A stretch of 64,000 nucleotides of DNA from Glycomyces sp. NRRL B-16210 (GTDB taxonomy: Bacteria; Actinomycetota; Actinomycetes; Mycobacteriales; Micromonosporaceae). How positions within the stretch are numbered: the first letter of the stretch is position 1; each line of letters begins with the position of its first letter. Position numbers and translations under genes: made by a program. Shown here piece by piece: positions 33,117 to 41,699 of this stretch. The DNA lies in assembly GCF_000719515.1 (NCBI RefSeq), contig NZ_JOGR01000011.1, positions 167,569 to 231,568 of the forward strand, written 5' to 3'. A model generated the notes under the pieces. It did no database searches, had not been told where the DNA came from, and worked only from the letters and a program-made list of their open reading frames with translations.

Positions 33117-34469
33117 GTGTCCAACCGACCACTCGCCATCGACCTCGCCTTCTACTCCCTGGCCGCACTCTTCGCGGGCGCCACCGCACTGTGGACCACC
33201 CTCGACCCGCACGCCCAGTGGGGCGCGATCGCCTTCGGCGGCTACCTCCCCGCCGCGGTGTGCATCGCGATCCTCCTCACCCAGCTCGGCGCCCAGTGGC
33301 GGCTGCGCGCCCTCATCGCCCTCGGCACCGCGCTCGCCGTCACCGCGATCCCGTTGGTGCTCATGGCGGTCGAACGCGCGGGCGGCGCCACCGACCGCGC
33401 CCAGGAGGAAGTCCACGTCGTCGAGGCCTCCGCCGCGCGACTCCTCGACACCGGCAGCCCCTACCTCCACGCCGACGCGATCGCCGCCCTCCCCGAACCG
33501 CTCCTCGGCTACAACCCCTACCAACCCGGCATGGCCCTCTTCGGCTTCCCCGCCGCGCTCTTCGGCGCGCACTGGTGGACCGACGCCCGCGTCTGGTTCC
33601 TCCTCGCCGCCGTCGCCTGCGCCGCCGCGGCCGCCCGCCTCCTCCTCGGCGGCGGCGGCGCAGGACAGTCGGCTTCGGGACACGGGGCCGGTAAGGGCCC
33701 GCTGCTGCGCGCCCTCCAGGCGACCTTCGTCTTCCCGGTGTGCGCCTTGACGTTCGCGACCGGAGGCGACGACATGCCCGTCGTCGCCCTCATGGTCCTC
33801 GCGCTGGCGTTCGCCCACCGCGAGCGCGCCTTCGCCGCGGGACTGGCGATCGGCGCGGCCGCCGCGCTGAAGCTGTTCGCCTGGCCCGTGGCGGTCGTGC
33901 TCGCGTTCTTGGTGTGGCGCGGCGGGGGACTGCGCCGCTACCTCGGCGGGTTCGCCCTCCCGGTGGCGGCGACGATGCTGCCGGTCCTGGCCGTGGACGC
34001 CCGCGGCTTCTTCGACAACGTGATCGCCTTCGGGCTCGGCCACGGCGTGGTCGAGTCGCCCGCGCAGTCGCCGCTGCCCGGATTCCTCGTCGCCCGGCAC
34101 CTGCCGAGCGGGGAGCTCATCGCCCCGGCGCTGCTGGGTCTTGCGGCGGTGATCATCGCCGCGCTGCTGTGGACGCGCCCGCCGGTGACGGCCGCTTCGG
34201 CGGCGCTGTGGTGCACCGCCGGGCTGACGGCGGCGTTCCTGCTCATGCCCTCGACCCGGTTCGGGTACCTGCTGTACCCGGTGGTCTTGCTCGGCTGGTG
34301 GCTGCCGCTGCGCGACGCGATCGCGGGCACGGCCACGAGCGCGCTGTTCACCGGCGTGCCGTCCGAGGACGCGGCCTCGGACGGCCTCGAGTTCGGCGAC
34401 AACGCGGTGGACGAGTTGGAGGACGAGACCGGACCCGGTCCGTCGATGGCCGTCGAATGGTGGCGCTGA
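33117..34469 (+). CDS. Polytopic membrane protein, GT87/DUF2029-like glycosyltransferase
   Basis: A 450-residue membrane protein with about ten transmembrane helices and a conserved-looking loop after the first helices (SPYLHADAIAALPEPLLGYNPY). This is typical of GT-C polyprenyl-phosphate-mannose-dependent mannosyltransferases, where an Asp/Glu near the first extracytoplasmic loop is catalytic. It has an acidic C-terminal tail. GTG 33117 fits a leaderless transcript (TACGCT, 6 nt upstream). The acceptor glycan is unknown, and the GT87 call rests on topology and general pattern. Confidence 0.65.
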   Translation: MSNRPLAIDLAFYSLAALFAGATALWTTLDPHAQWGAIAFGGYLPAAVCIAILLTQLGAQWRLRALIALGTALAVTAIPLVLMAVERAGGATDRAQEEVHVVEASAARLLDTGSPYLHADAIAALPEPLLGYNPYQPGMALFGFPAALFGAHWWTDARVWFLLAAVACAAAAARLLLGGGGAGQSASGHGAGKGPLLRALQATFVFPVCALTFATGGDDMPVVALMVLALAFAHRERAFAAGLAIGAAAALKLFAWPVAVVLAFLVWRGGGLRRYLGGFALPVAATMLPVLAVDARGFFDNVIAFGLGHGVVESPAQSPLPGFLVARHLPSGELIAPALLGLAAVIIAALLWTRPPVTAASAALWCTAGLTAAFLLMPSTRFGYLLYPVVLLGWWLPLRDAIAGTATSALFTGVPSEDAASDGLEFGDNAVDELEDETGPGPSMAVEWWR

Positions 34470-34628
34470 GCCCCGCCGCCGTTCGGACCGTAACCCCCGA
34501 GGCAGTGTCGGACCCCCGGGCAACGATTGAAATGGGGGGTCCCCAGGTGTCCGTTTTGAAGGCAAGTGCCGGATTTGCGAAGTGAGGCTCGCCGGATTGT
34601 TCCGGTGGGGCGCTCGTGTCGGGACGCT

Positions 34629-36071
34629 CTAGACGGCCATGTCGACGAAGCGCGAGAGGTGCAGCTGGGCGGCGACGGTGATCGTGTCCGTCGCGCCGTT
34701 GCGGTGCTTGGCGACGATGAAGTCGGCCTCGCCGGCGCGCGGGGACTCCTTGTCGTAGTAGTCCTCGCGGTGCAGCAGGATCACCACGTCCGCGTCCTGC
34801 TCCAGCGAACCCGACTCGCGAAGGTCCGAGAGCTGCGGGCGCTTGTCGGTGCGCTGCTCGGGCCCGCGGTTGAGCTGGGCGACCGCGATCACCGGGCACT
34901 GCACCTCCTTGGCGAGGAGCTTGAGCCCGCGGCTGATCTCCGAGACCTCCTGCTGGCGCGACTCGGTCTTCTTCGGCGAGGTCATGAGCTGGAGGTAGTC
35001 GACCACGATGAGCTTGAGGTCGTGGCGCTGCTTGAGGCGCCGGGCCTTCGCCCGGATCTCCATCATGGTCATCGAGGCGGTGTCGTCGACGAACAGCGGC
35101 GCCTCGGAGATGTCGCCCATGCGCTTGGCCAGGCGCGTCCAGTCGTCGTCGGACAGGTCGCCCGAGCGCAGGACATGCATCGGCACCCGGGTCTCGGCGC
35201 TGAGCAGGCGCATCACGATCTCGAGCTTGCTCATCTCGAGGCTGAACAGGGCCGCGGCGTGGCGGTGGTGGAGCGAGGCGTGGCGCATGAAGTCCATCGC
35301 GGCGGTGGACTTGCCCGCGCCGGGACGCCCGGCGACGATGATGAGTTGCCCGGCCTGGAGTCCCGACAGGAGCCGGTCGAGGTCGGCGAAGCCGGTCGGG
35401 ATGCCGGTCATGAGGCCCTGGCTCGCGCCGATCGCCTCGATCTCGTCCATCGCCGGCTGGAGGAGGTCGGACAGGACCGCGAAGTCCTCGCTCTGGCGGT
35501 TGTCGGTGACCTCGTAGACGGCCTGCTGGGCGAGGTCGACCAGGTCGTCGATGTCCCGACCGCCCTGGCCGCCGCCGTAGCCGTACTGGACCACGCGCGT
35601 CCCGGCCTCGATGAGGCGGCGCAGGATCGCCTTCTCCTTGACGATCTTCGCGTAGTAGCCGGCGTTCGCGGCCGTGGGCACGGCGTTGAGGAGGTCGTGC
35701 AGGTACGGGCCGCCGCCGATCTTGGCGAGGTCGCCCGAGTCGGCGAGGGCCGCGGCGATCGTGACGGCGTCGGCGGGCTCGCCGTTGCCGAACTTGTCGA
35801 TGACCGCGTCGAAGATCATGCCGTGGGAGGGCTTGTAGAAGTCGCCGGGGCCGAGCACCTCGATGACGTCCGCGATCGCGTCCTTGCTCATGAGCATGCC
35901 GCCGAGGACCGACATCTCGGCCTGGAGGTCTTGGGGCGGGGTGCGCTCGTAGGTGCGCGCGCCGCCGCCTCCGCCGCCGCTGAACGGATCCTCCGGGGGA
36001 GTGTCGAAATAGGAGCCGTTCGCGCCGTTCGCGCCCCGCGAATGGACGCCACCCGTCGACACGTCGGTCAT
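34629..36071 (-). CDS. dnaB: Replicative DNA helicase DnaB
   Basis: A 480-residue hexameric helicase that unwinds DNA at the replication fork. A Gly-rich, poorly conserved N-terminus is followed by the DnaB N-domain (QDLQAEMSVLGGMLMS, about residues 45-150), a linker, and the RecA-like core with Walker A GRPGAGKST, KLIVVDYLQLM (Walker B) and SDLRESGSLEQDADVV. No intein is present. ATG 36071 has a G-rich ribosome site upstream; GTG 36092 is an alternative. It follows rplI in the usual actinobacterial order, but with the DnaA-box region and another gene between. Confidence 0.95.
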   Translation of the reverse strand: MTDVSTGGVHSRGANGANGSYFDTPPEDPFSGGGGGGARTYERTPPQDLQAEMSVLGGMLMSKDAIADVIEVLGPGDFYKPSHGMIFDAVIDKFGNGEPADAVTIAAALADSGDLAKIGGGPYLHDLLNAVPTAANAGYYAKIVKEKAILRRLIEAGTRVVQYGYGGGQGGRDIDDLVDLAQQAVYEVTDNRQSEDFAVLSDLLQPAMDEIEAIGASQGLMTGIPTGFADLDRLLSGLQAGQLIIVAGRPGAGKSTAAMDFMRHASLHHRHAAALFSLEMSKLEIVMRLLSAETRVPMHVLRSGDLSDDDWTRLAKRMGDISEAPLFVDDTASMTMMEIRAKARRLKQRHDLKLIVVDYLQLMTSPKKTESRQQEVSEISRGLKLLAKEVQCPVIAVAQLNRGPEQRTDKRPQLSDLRESGSLEQDADVVILLHREDYYDKESPRAGEADFIVAKHRNGATDTITVAAQLHLSRFVDMAV

Positions 36072-36182
36072 GCCGCCCACCCCCTCGGTCACCGTGCGTT
36101 CATGGAGAATGTACCGCCCGCATATGACACGGGGGCGGCGTCAACGACGCTATGTCGCGCCGCGCACGGTTGCAAACCGGCC

Positions 36183-36258
36183 TGTGGACAACCTGTGGAC
36201 AAAGCTGTGGACAACCTGTGGATAACTGGGTCCGGGCCTGTGGACAACCTGTGGACAA
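36183..36258. promoter_or_regulatory. Cluster of six DnaA boxes upstream of dnaB
   Basis: TGTGGACAA (complement of the actinobacterial DnaA box TTGTCCACA) occurs at 36183, 36194, 36206, 36239 and 36250; TGTGGATAA occurs at 36217. All point the same way at 11, 12, 11, 22 and 11 bp spacing, so they fall on one face of the helix. A related inverted pair, CCGTCCAC/GTGGACGG, follows at 36303-36323. The whole intergenic stretch 36072-36394 contains no gene. It could control dnaB or titrate DnaA. Confidence 0.8.
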
Positions 36259-36394
36259 GTAGCCGAAGGAGGTTCGGATCGGGGGTGCTACCTGTGGCGA
36301 CGCCGTCCACCGCCTGTGGACGGAAATTCGTTCGTGCCAACTTGCCACTAGAGTGGAGGGGACCCCGGCACGGCATCAGAGGAGAGCACGGCTC

Positions 36395-36784
36395 ATGACC
36401 GCTCCCAAGCGCTCCGAGCGCAGACCCCGGCTCGACCCCGACGGCGACGACCGCCCCGGTGAGCGGGCGTTCACCCCGACGTTGCTGGTGACCCTGGCCT
36501 GGTACGCGGTGCCCGTGGCGGTCTACCTCGCGTGGGTGCTCGCACTGCCGCCGGTGGACGCGACGTGCGCGGCGACCGGCTGCTCCCCGGCGGCCCGGGT
36601 GGCCGAGGCCGCGGCGGGCGGCTGGGCGTGGACCCTGTCCTCGCTGACGGCGAGTCTGCTGGTGGCGGTGCTGCTGCGGCTGCCGCGCGCGGGCTGGAGG
36701 GCGGGCGTGGCCGGATCGGCGGCGGCGATCCTCGGCGCGGGGCTCGTGACGGTCGTGCTGCGCACCGCCGGCTGGGTGATCTGA
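36395..36784 (+). CDS. Small three-helix membrane protein, unknown function
   Basis: A 129-residue protein. The charged N-terminus (residues 1-30, rich in Arg/Asp/Pro) is cytoplasmic by the positive-inside rule. Hydrophobic segments lie near residues 33-52, 72-95 and 103-127. Two cysteines (DATCAATGCSPA) are in the first extracytoplasmic loop. No family was recognised. AGAGGAGA, 8 nt upstream, supports ATG 36395. It is convergent with the rplI operon across a strong hairpin and divergent from dnaB, so the DnaA-box region may lie in its promoter as well. Confidence 0.7.
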   Translation: MTAPKRSERRPRLDPDGDDRPGERAFTPTLLVTLAWYAVPVAVYLAWVLALPPVDATCAATGCSPAARVAEAAAGGWAWTLSSLTASLLVAVLLRLPRAGWRAGVAGSAAAILGAGLVTVVLRTAGWVI

Positions 36785-36821
36785 GCGCCGCGGTTCATCC
36801 GAAAGAGCGAACGGACGTGAA

Positions 36822-36855
36822 GAGGGCCCGCGACCGGAAACGGTCGCGGGCCCTC
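36822..36855. terminator. Perfect 15-bp hairpin, end of rpsF-rplI operon
   Basis: GAGGGCCCGCGACCG and its exact complement flank a GAAA tetraloop between the small membrane protein and rplI, so it probably terminates both convergent units. Confidence 0.85.
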
Positions 36856-36869
36856 AACGCTTGCTGGAC

Positions 36870-37331
36870 CTACTTCTTGCGGCGCTTGGCCGGGGTCACC
36901 TGAAGCTTGAACTTCGCGGTCACCTCCGGGTGCAGCTTCACCGCGACGTCGTAGGTGCCGATGGTCTTGATCGCCGAGGTCAGCTCGACGCGGCGGCGGT
37001 CGATCTTCGGACCCCCGGCCTCGTCGACGGCCTTGACGACGTCGGCCGCGCTGATCGAACCGAACAGCCGGTCGCCGTCGCCGGTGCGGGCGACGATGTG
37101 GGCGTCGGTCTTCTTCAGCTGCTCGGCGACCGAGCGGGCCTTGTCCAGGTCGTGGATCTGGCGGGCCGCGCGGGCGCGCTGGATCGCGTCGACCTCCTTC
37201 TGACCGCCCTTGGTCCAGGCGATCGCCAGGCCCTGCGGCAGGAGGTAGTTGCGCCCGTAACCGGGCTTGACCTCGACCACGTCACCGGCCGAGCCGAGGT
37301 TGGGCACCTCATGAGTCAGGATGATCTTCAT
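36870..37331 (-). CDS. rplI: 50S ribosomal protein L9
   Basis: A 153-residue ribosomal protein that binds 23S rRNA at the base of the L1 stalk. The N-terminal rRNA-binding domain MKIILTHEVPNLGSAGDVVEVKPGYGRNYLLPQG-like region (given here in parts) is followed by a long linking helix and the C-terminal domain with LFGSISAADVV. It is the last gene of rpsF-ssb-rpsR-rplI, 14 bp after rpsR, and is followed by a strong hairpin. Confidence 0.97.
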   Translation of the reverse strand: MKIILTHEVPNLGSAGDVVEVKPGYGRNYLLPQGLAIAWTKGGQKEVDAIQRARAARQIHDLDKARSVAEQLKKTDAHIVARTGDGDRLFGSISAADVVKAVDEAGGPKIDRRRVELTSAIKTIGTYDVAVKLHPEVTAKFKLQVTPAKRRKK

Positions 37332-37345
37332 AAGAGCGCTCCTTC

Positions 37346-37591
37346 CTATCGGGTCTGGCTGGTGTACGGGAGCAGGGCCATCTCGCGGGCGTTCTTGACG
37401 GCCGCGGCGATCTGGCGCTGCTGCTGGGTGGTCACGCCGGTCACTCGGCGGGCACGGATCTTGCCGCGGTCGGAGATGAACTTCCGAAGCAGCGCCGTGT
37501 CCTTGTAGTCGACGTACTCGATGCCCTCTTTTTCAAGCGGGTTGGGCTTCTTCTTCGGCTTCCGCAGGGGAGCCGATTTCGGGTTGGCCAT
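37346..37591 (-). CDS. rpsR: 30S ribosomal protein S18, zinc-free (C-minus) form
   Basis: An 81-residue protein partnering with S6 in the 30S platform. The core YVDYKDTALLRKFISDRGKI and RRVTGVTTQQQRQIA is typical. The cysteines that bind zinc in the C-plus form (CxFC near the N-terminus and NC after VTG) are replaced by PNPL and VT. In mycobacteria this C-minus type is the zinc-starvation paralogue, but here it occupies the main rpsF-ssb-rpsR-rplI operon. Whether a C-plus copy exists elsewhere cannot be seen. Confidence 0.96.
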   Translation of the reverse strand: MANPKSAPLRKPKKKPNPLEKEGIEYVDYKDTALLRKFISDRGKIRARRVTGVTTQQQRQIAAAVKNAREMALLPYTSQTR

Positions 37592-37650
37592 GTGGTGTCT
37601 TGCCTCTTACTCGAGATCGTGCCGGGCTGCGCCGCGTGAGCGGCACCCGG

Positions 37651-38160
37651 TTAGAACGGAGGGTCCTCGTCGAAGCCCGCGTTGCCGGCGCTCGCGCCGG
37701 CCGGGGCGGCCGAGGCCCAGGGATCGTCGGGTGCGGAACCTCCGGTGTTGCCGCTGCCGCCCCCGAAGGAGCGACCGCCGCCGCCACCGGCGCCGCCGCC
37801 GGACTTGTTCAGCTTCGCAGTGGCGAAACGCAGCGCGGGGCCGACTTCCTCGACGTCCAGCTCGTACACAGTGCGCTTCTCGCCCTCGCGGGTCTCGTAG
37901 CTGCGCTGCTTGAGCTTGCCCTGCACGATCACGCGGGTACCGCGCGAAAGCGACTCGGCGACGTTCTCGGCGTACTGGCGCCAGACGCTACAGGTGAGGA
38001 ACAGGGCCTCACCGTCTTTCCACTGGTTCGACTCGCGGTCGAACGTGCGCGGGGTCGATGCGATACGGAACTTCGCGACGGCGGCACCGGACGGCGTGTA
38101 ACGCAGTTCGGGGTCGTCGACGAGGTTGCCGATAACCGTGATGACTGTTTCTCCTGCCAT
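37651..38160 (-). CDS. ssb: Single-stranded DNA-binding protein
   Basis: A 169-residue SSB: an OB-fold of about 110 residues (ETVITVIGNLVDDPELRYT, then FLTCSVWRQYAENVAESL and GTRVIVQGKLKQRSYE), a flexible Gly/Ser-rich tail (SGGGAGGGGGRSFGGG), and the acidic tip DEDPPF that recruits replication and repair proteins. It forms tetramers on single-stranded DNA. It sits between rpsF and rpsR as in most actinobacteria, probably translated from one operon mRNA. Confidence 0.97.
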   Translation of the reverse strand: MAGETVITVIGNLVDDPELRYTPSGAAVAKFRIASTPRTFDRESNQWKDGEALFLTCSVWRQYAENVAESLSRGTRVIVQGKLKQRSYETREGEKRTVYELDVEEVGPALRFATAKLNKSGGGAGGGGGRSFGGGSGNTGGSAPDDPWASAAPAGASAGNAGFDEDPPF

Positions 38161-38200
38161 GACCTCTTCTCCCTAAGGTCTCGCAGTTGCAAAGGTCGGG

Positions 38201-38491
38201 TTACCGAAGCTCCGGTCGCAGCACCTTGGCCCGCAGCACCGACTCGCTGAGCCGAAGCTGACGGTCCATCTCCGCGACGGGACCGGGCTCGGACTGCAGG
38301 TCGACGATGGCGTAGATGCCCTCGTTGCTCTTGTTGATCTCGTAGGCGAGACGGCGCCGGCCCCAGACGTCGATCTTGTCGACGGCTCCCCCGGCGTCCT
38401 TGACGCCCTTCAGGAACTTCTCCAGCGTCGGGCTGACCTGGCTCTCCTCGAGATTCGGTTCGAGGATCACCATGAGTTCGTAGTGCCGCAA
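38201..38491 (-). CDS. rpsF: 30S ribosomal protein S6
   Basis: A 96-residue ribosomal protein: RHYELMVILEPNLEE start, central IDVWGRRRLAYEINK strand motif, and the DLQSEPGPVAEMDRQLRLSE helix region. The start is TTG 38491, preceded by AAGGAGG; an ATG only occurs at the seventh codon, inside the first strand. It is the first gene of the operon, with the promoter in the 268 bp between it and the divergent fumarase. Confidence 0.97.
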   Translation of the reverse strand: MRHYELMVILEPNLEESQVSPTLEKFLKGVKDAGGAVDKIDVWGRRRLAYEINKSNEGIYAIVDLQSEPGPVAEMDRQLRLSESVLRAKVLRPELR

Positions 38492-38759
38492 GATCGCTCC
38501 ACCTCCTTCGGTCTCAATCGGCTGCGGTCGTTCCGCAGCAGGAGGAATCGCTTGCGCGCGCCCACTCCGGCCCGTGGGGCCGGTGCGGACAACCGCGCAA
38601 TCGTACCTGCTTACGGGTGGTGCGGCGAGGCCGCTCCACCCGAATGTGACGCTACCTTCCGGCGCCGACAATCCGGGCCCGACACCGCTTCGAACACCCG
38701 ATCCGGATGAGGATCGCCTCACCACGGGCCCCGGCGCCCTCCGCGCTAAGTTGGGAGGC

Positions 38760-40421
38760 GTGACATCGGAGTTCCAGTACACCGACCTGCTGCCGACGGG
38801 TGCGGACACGACCGAATACCGCCTCCTCACCGCAGAGGGGGTGAGCACCTTCGAAGCCGCGGGGCGGCGGTTCCTCACCGTCGAGCCCGAGGCCCTCTCC
38901 CTCCTCGCGGCCGAGGCGATCAAGGACATCTCGCACTTCCTGCGCCCCGCGCACCTCGCCCAGCTCCGCTCGATCCTCGACGACCCCGAGGCCAGCGGCA
39001 ACGACCGGTTCGTGGCGATGGACCTGCTCAAGAACGCGAACATCGCCTCGGGCATGGTCCTGCCGATGTGCCAGGACACCGGCACCGCGATCGTCATGGG
39101 CAAGCGGGGGCGCCACGTCCTGACCGACGGGCGCGACGAGGAGCACCTCTCCCGCGGCATCTGGCAGGCCTACCGCGACCTGAACCTGCGCTACAGCCAG
39201 ATGGCGCCGGTCTCGATGTGGGACGAGAAGAACACCGGCTCGAACCTGCCGGCGCAGATCGAGCTGTACGCCGACGGCGACGACGCCTACAAGCTCATGT
39301 TCATCGCCAAGGGCGGCGGCAGCGCCAACAAGTCCTTCCTGTTCCAGGAGACCAAGGCGATCCTCAACCCCGACGCGATGATGCGGTTCCTGGAGGAGAA
39401 GCTCCGCCAGATCGGCACCGCCGCGTGCCCGCCCTACCACCTGGCGATCGTCATCGGCGGCACGAGCGCCGAGTACGCGCTCAAGACCGCGAAGTACGCC
39501 TCCACGAAGTACCTCGACTCGATGCCCACGGCCGGCTCGGCGCTCGGGCACGGCTTCCGCGACGTCGAGCTCGAACAGGAGGTGCTCGGCCTGACCCGCC
39601 AGTTCGGGATCGGCGCCCAGTTCGGCGGCAAGTACTTCTGCCACGATGTGCGCGTGGTGCGCCTGCCGCGCCACGGCGCCTCGCTGCCGGTCGCCATCGC
39701 CGTCTCGTGCTCGGCCGACCGCCAGGCGATGGCCAAGATCACCGCCGAGGGCGTGTTCCTGGAGCAGCTGGAGACCGACCCGAGCAAGTACGTGCCGGAC
39801 GTCCGCGAGGACGACCTGGAGGACGATGTGGTCCGCATCGACCTCGACCGGCCGATGAGCGAGATCCGCGAGGAGCTGTCGAAGTACCCGGTGAAGACCC
39901 GCGTGTCCCTCACCGGCACGCTCGTGGTCGCCCGCGACATCGCCCACGCCAAGATCAAGGAGCGCCTCGACGCGGGCGAGCCGATGCCGCAGTACCTGAA
40001 GGACCACGCGGTCTACTACGCCGGGCCCGCCAAGACCCCCGAGGGCTACGCCTCGGGCTCGTTCGGACCGACCACGGCCGGGCGCATGGACTCCTACGTC
40101 GACCAGTTCCAGGCGGCGGGCGGGTCGTTCGTGATGCTCGCGAAGGGGAACCGCTCGCAGCGCGTCACCGACGCGTGCAAGGCCCACGGGGGCTTCTACC
40201 TCGGCTCCATCGGCGGCCCGGCCGCCAAGCTCGCCGAGGAGAACATCAAGGCCATGGAGGTCCTGGAGTACCCCGAGCTGGGCATGGAGGCGGTCTGGAA
40301 GATCGAGGTCGAGGACTTCCCGGCCTTCATCGTCGTGGACGACAAGGGCAACGACTTCTACGAGGCCACCCGCAAGCCCGTCCTCACCCTCGGGCGCAGG
40401 CCCAAGATCAGCATCGGCTGA
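38760..40421 (+). CDS. Fumarate hydratase, class I (iron-sulfur)
   Basis: A 553-residue single-chain class I fumarase that interconverts fumarate and malate in the TCA cycle with a [4Fe-4S] cluster. Candidate cluster cysteines: MCQDTGTAIVMG, YFCHDVRVVRLPRHGAS and VSCSADRQAM. The alpha part (residues 1-350) and beta part (GTLVVARDIAHAKIKERLDAGE, YAGPAKTPEGYASGSFGPTTAG) are joined as in FumA/FumB. GTG 38760 follows TAAGTT by 7 nt, suggesting a leaderless mRNA. Confidence 0.95.
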   Translation: MTSEFQYTDLLPTGADTTEYRLLTAEGVSTFEAAGRRFLTVEPEALSLLAAEAIKDISHFLRPAHLAQLRSILDDPEASGNDRFVAMDLLKNANIASGMVLPMCQDTGTAIVMGKRGRHVLTDGRDEEHLSRGIWQAYRDLNLRYSQMAPVSMWDEKNTGSNLPAQIELYADGDDAYKLMFIAKGGGSANKSFLFQETKAILNPDAMMRFLEEKLRQIGTAACPPYHLAIVIGGTSAEYALKTAKYASTKYLDSMPTAGSALGHGFRDVELEQEVLGLTRQFGIGAQFGGKYFCHDVRVVRLPRHGASLPVAIAVSCSADRQAMAKITAEGVFLEQLETDPSKYVPDVREDDLEDDVVRIDLDRPMSEIREELSKYPVKTRVSLTGTLVVARDIAHAKIKERLDAGEPMPQYLKDHAVYYAGPAKTPEGYASGSFGPTTAGRMDSYVDQFQAAGGSFVMLAKGNRSQRVTDACKAHGGFYLGSIGGPAAKLAEENIKAMEVLEYPELGMEAVWKIEVEDFPAFIVVDDKGNDFYEATRKPVLTLGRRPKISIG

Positions 40422-40788
40422 GCGCCGCACCGAGCGAAGCGCCGCAGGAACCCGGCTTCCCGCGGCGCTTCGCCGCGTCCGGGGACCGGGACGCGATCGG
40501 CGCGCTCACCCGATCGGGTGGAACGAGTGGCCGTCCGATTCGAGCCGATCGGTCGGATTTCGCCGTCGCACGGCCAGAGATGGCGTGCGCTACCGCCCGG
40601 TAACGAATGGTTTCGGTTTGTTTCGACGGAACCCGATCGGTCCGTCAGGTGCCCCATCGTTGCAGGCAGAGGACAAATCCGGTGAAGTGAGCGGACACCG
40701 CCGGGAGGGTTTCGCGGATACGCTTCGAGCGGTTGCCCCGCCCGTCCTCGCAGCCGTCCCGACACCCCGATCCCCCGGAAAAAACACC
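40422..40788 (+). other. Gap between fumarase and MHYT genes
   Basis: The 367 bp hold the fumarase hairpin (40434-40473) and presumably the MHYT promoter. No convincing gene or further structured element was seen. Confidence 0.55.
40434..40473 (+). terminator. Hairpin after fumarase
   Basis: GCGAAGCGCCGC and GCGGCGCTTCGC form a 12-bp stem, with GGAA/TTCC able to extend inside the 16-base loop; it starts 13 bp after the stop codon. Confidence 0.75.
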
Positions 40789-41577
40789 ATGATCGAACAT
40801 TTCTCTCACGGTTACATCACCCTCCCGCTCGCGTTCCTGGTCTCCATGACCGGCTCGACCCTCGGCCTGCTGGTCGCGCGGCACGCCCGCCGCCACGACC
40901 GCCCCGGCAAGCGCGCCCTGTGGCTGTCCATCGCCGCGTTCGCCATCGGCGGCACCGGCATCTGGGTCATGCACTTCGTGGCGATGCTCGGTTTCAACAT
41001 CCAGAACGCCACGCTGCTCTACGACCCGCTGGAGACCGCACTCAGCGCGGTCGTCGCCATCGCCGTGGTCGCCTGCGGCCTGCTCATCATCGGCCTGGGC
41101 CAGTACTCGCGGCTGAAGCTCGCTCTGGCGGGGCTGTTCACCGGTGTCGGCGTGGCCGCCATGCACTACATGGGCATGGCCGCAGTCAGCGCCGACGTGG
41201 TCCTGACCCACAACCGCGGGTACGTGGTCGCGGCCGTCCTGATCGCCATCGTCGCCGCCACGACCGCGCTGTGGCTCTCGTGGACGCTCGAGCGCACCTC
41301 GATGATGTGGCTGGCCGCGATCGTGATGGCCCTGGCGGTCAACCTCATGCACTACACGGCGATGTTCGGCGTCGAGGTCGGCGGCGAGTCGGGCCTGGAC
41401 GCGCACGGCGCCCACTCGATCGACCTCATCTTCCCGATGGCGACGCTCACCGCGATCGTCCTGCTCGTCCTCATCTACACGGTCGTCACCGTGCCCTCCG
41501 AGGAGGAGCTGCGCACCGAGGCGCGCATGGCCTCGATCGAGGAGGGCTTCCGGTCCGCCGACCGCGCCGCGAAGTGA
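40789..41577 (+). CDS. MHYT-domain membrane sensor protein
   Basis: A 262-residue integral membrane protein with seven predicted helices and the three MHYT motifs, each at the outer edge of a helix: WVMHFVAML, AMHYMGMAAV and LMHYTAMFGV. The Met/His residues are proposed to bind copper and sense gases such as O2 or NO. No GGDEF, EAL or kinase domain is attached; the C-terminus is a short charged helix. It therefore would need a partner. ATG 40789 was chosen because the next helix starts soon after. Confidence 0.9.
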   Translation: MIEHFSHGYITLPLAFLVSMTGSTLGLLVARHARRHDRPGKRALWLSIAAFAIGGTGIWVMHFVAMLGFNIQNATLLYDPLETALSAVVAIAVVACGLLIIGLGQYSRLKLALAGLFTGVGVAAMHYMGMAAVSADVVLTHNRGYVVAAVLIAIVAATTALWLSWTLERTSMMWLAAIVMALAVNLMHYTAMFGVEVGGESGLDAHGAHSIDLIFPMATLTAIVLLVLIYTVVTVPSEEELRTEARMASIEEGFRSADRAAK

Positions 41578-41590
41578 ACCGACGACGCGA

Positions 41591-41620
41591 AAGGGCCCGG
41601 CCGAGCACGGCCGGGCCCTT
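41591..41620. terminator. 13-bp hairpin between MHYT and chitinase genes
   Basis: AAGGGCCCGGCCG and its complement flank AGCA, directly after the MHYT stop and before the chitinase stop on the other strand. It probably terminates the MHYT gene. Confidence 0.8.
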
Positions 41621-41699
41621 CGTTCGCCTCGGCCGGGACCTTCGGGCTCGTGGCCTTCGGGTCCCCGCCGGGGCGGCGCCGGGCGGACCCGGCTCCTCG

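Noticed and set aside
34510..34542. Terminator after the membrane glycosyltransferase-like gene
   Set aside because: GGACCCCC/GGGGGTCC pair, but the 17-base loop and short stem make the call too weak to list.
36072..36394. The DnaA-box region as the chromosomal origin
   Set aside because: oriC is expected between dnaA and dnaN, which are not here; six boxes without a clear unwinding element do not prove an origin.
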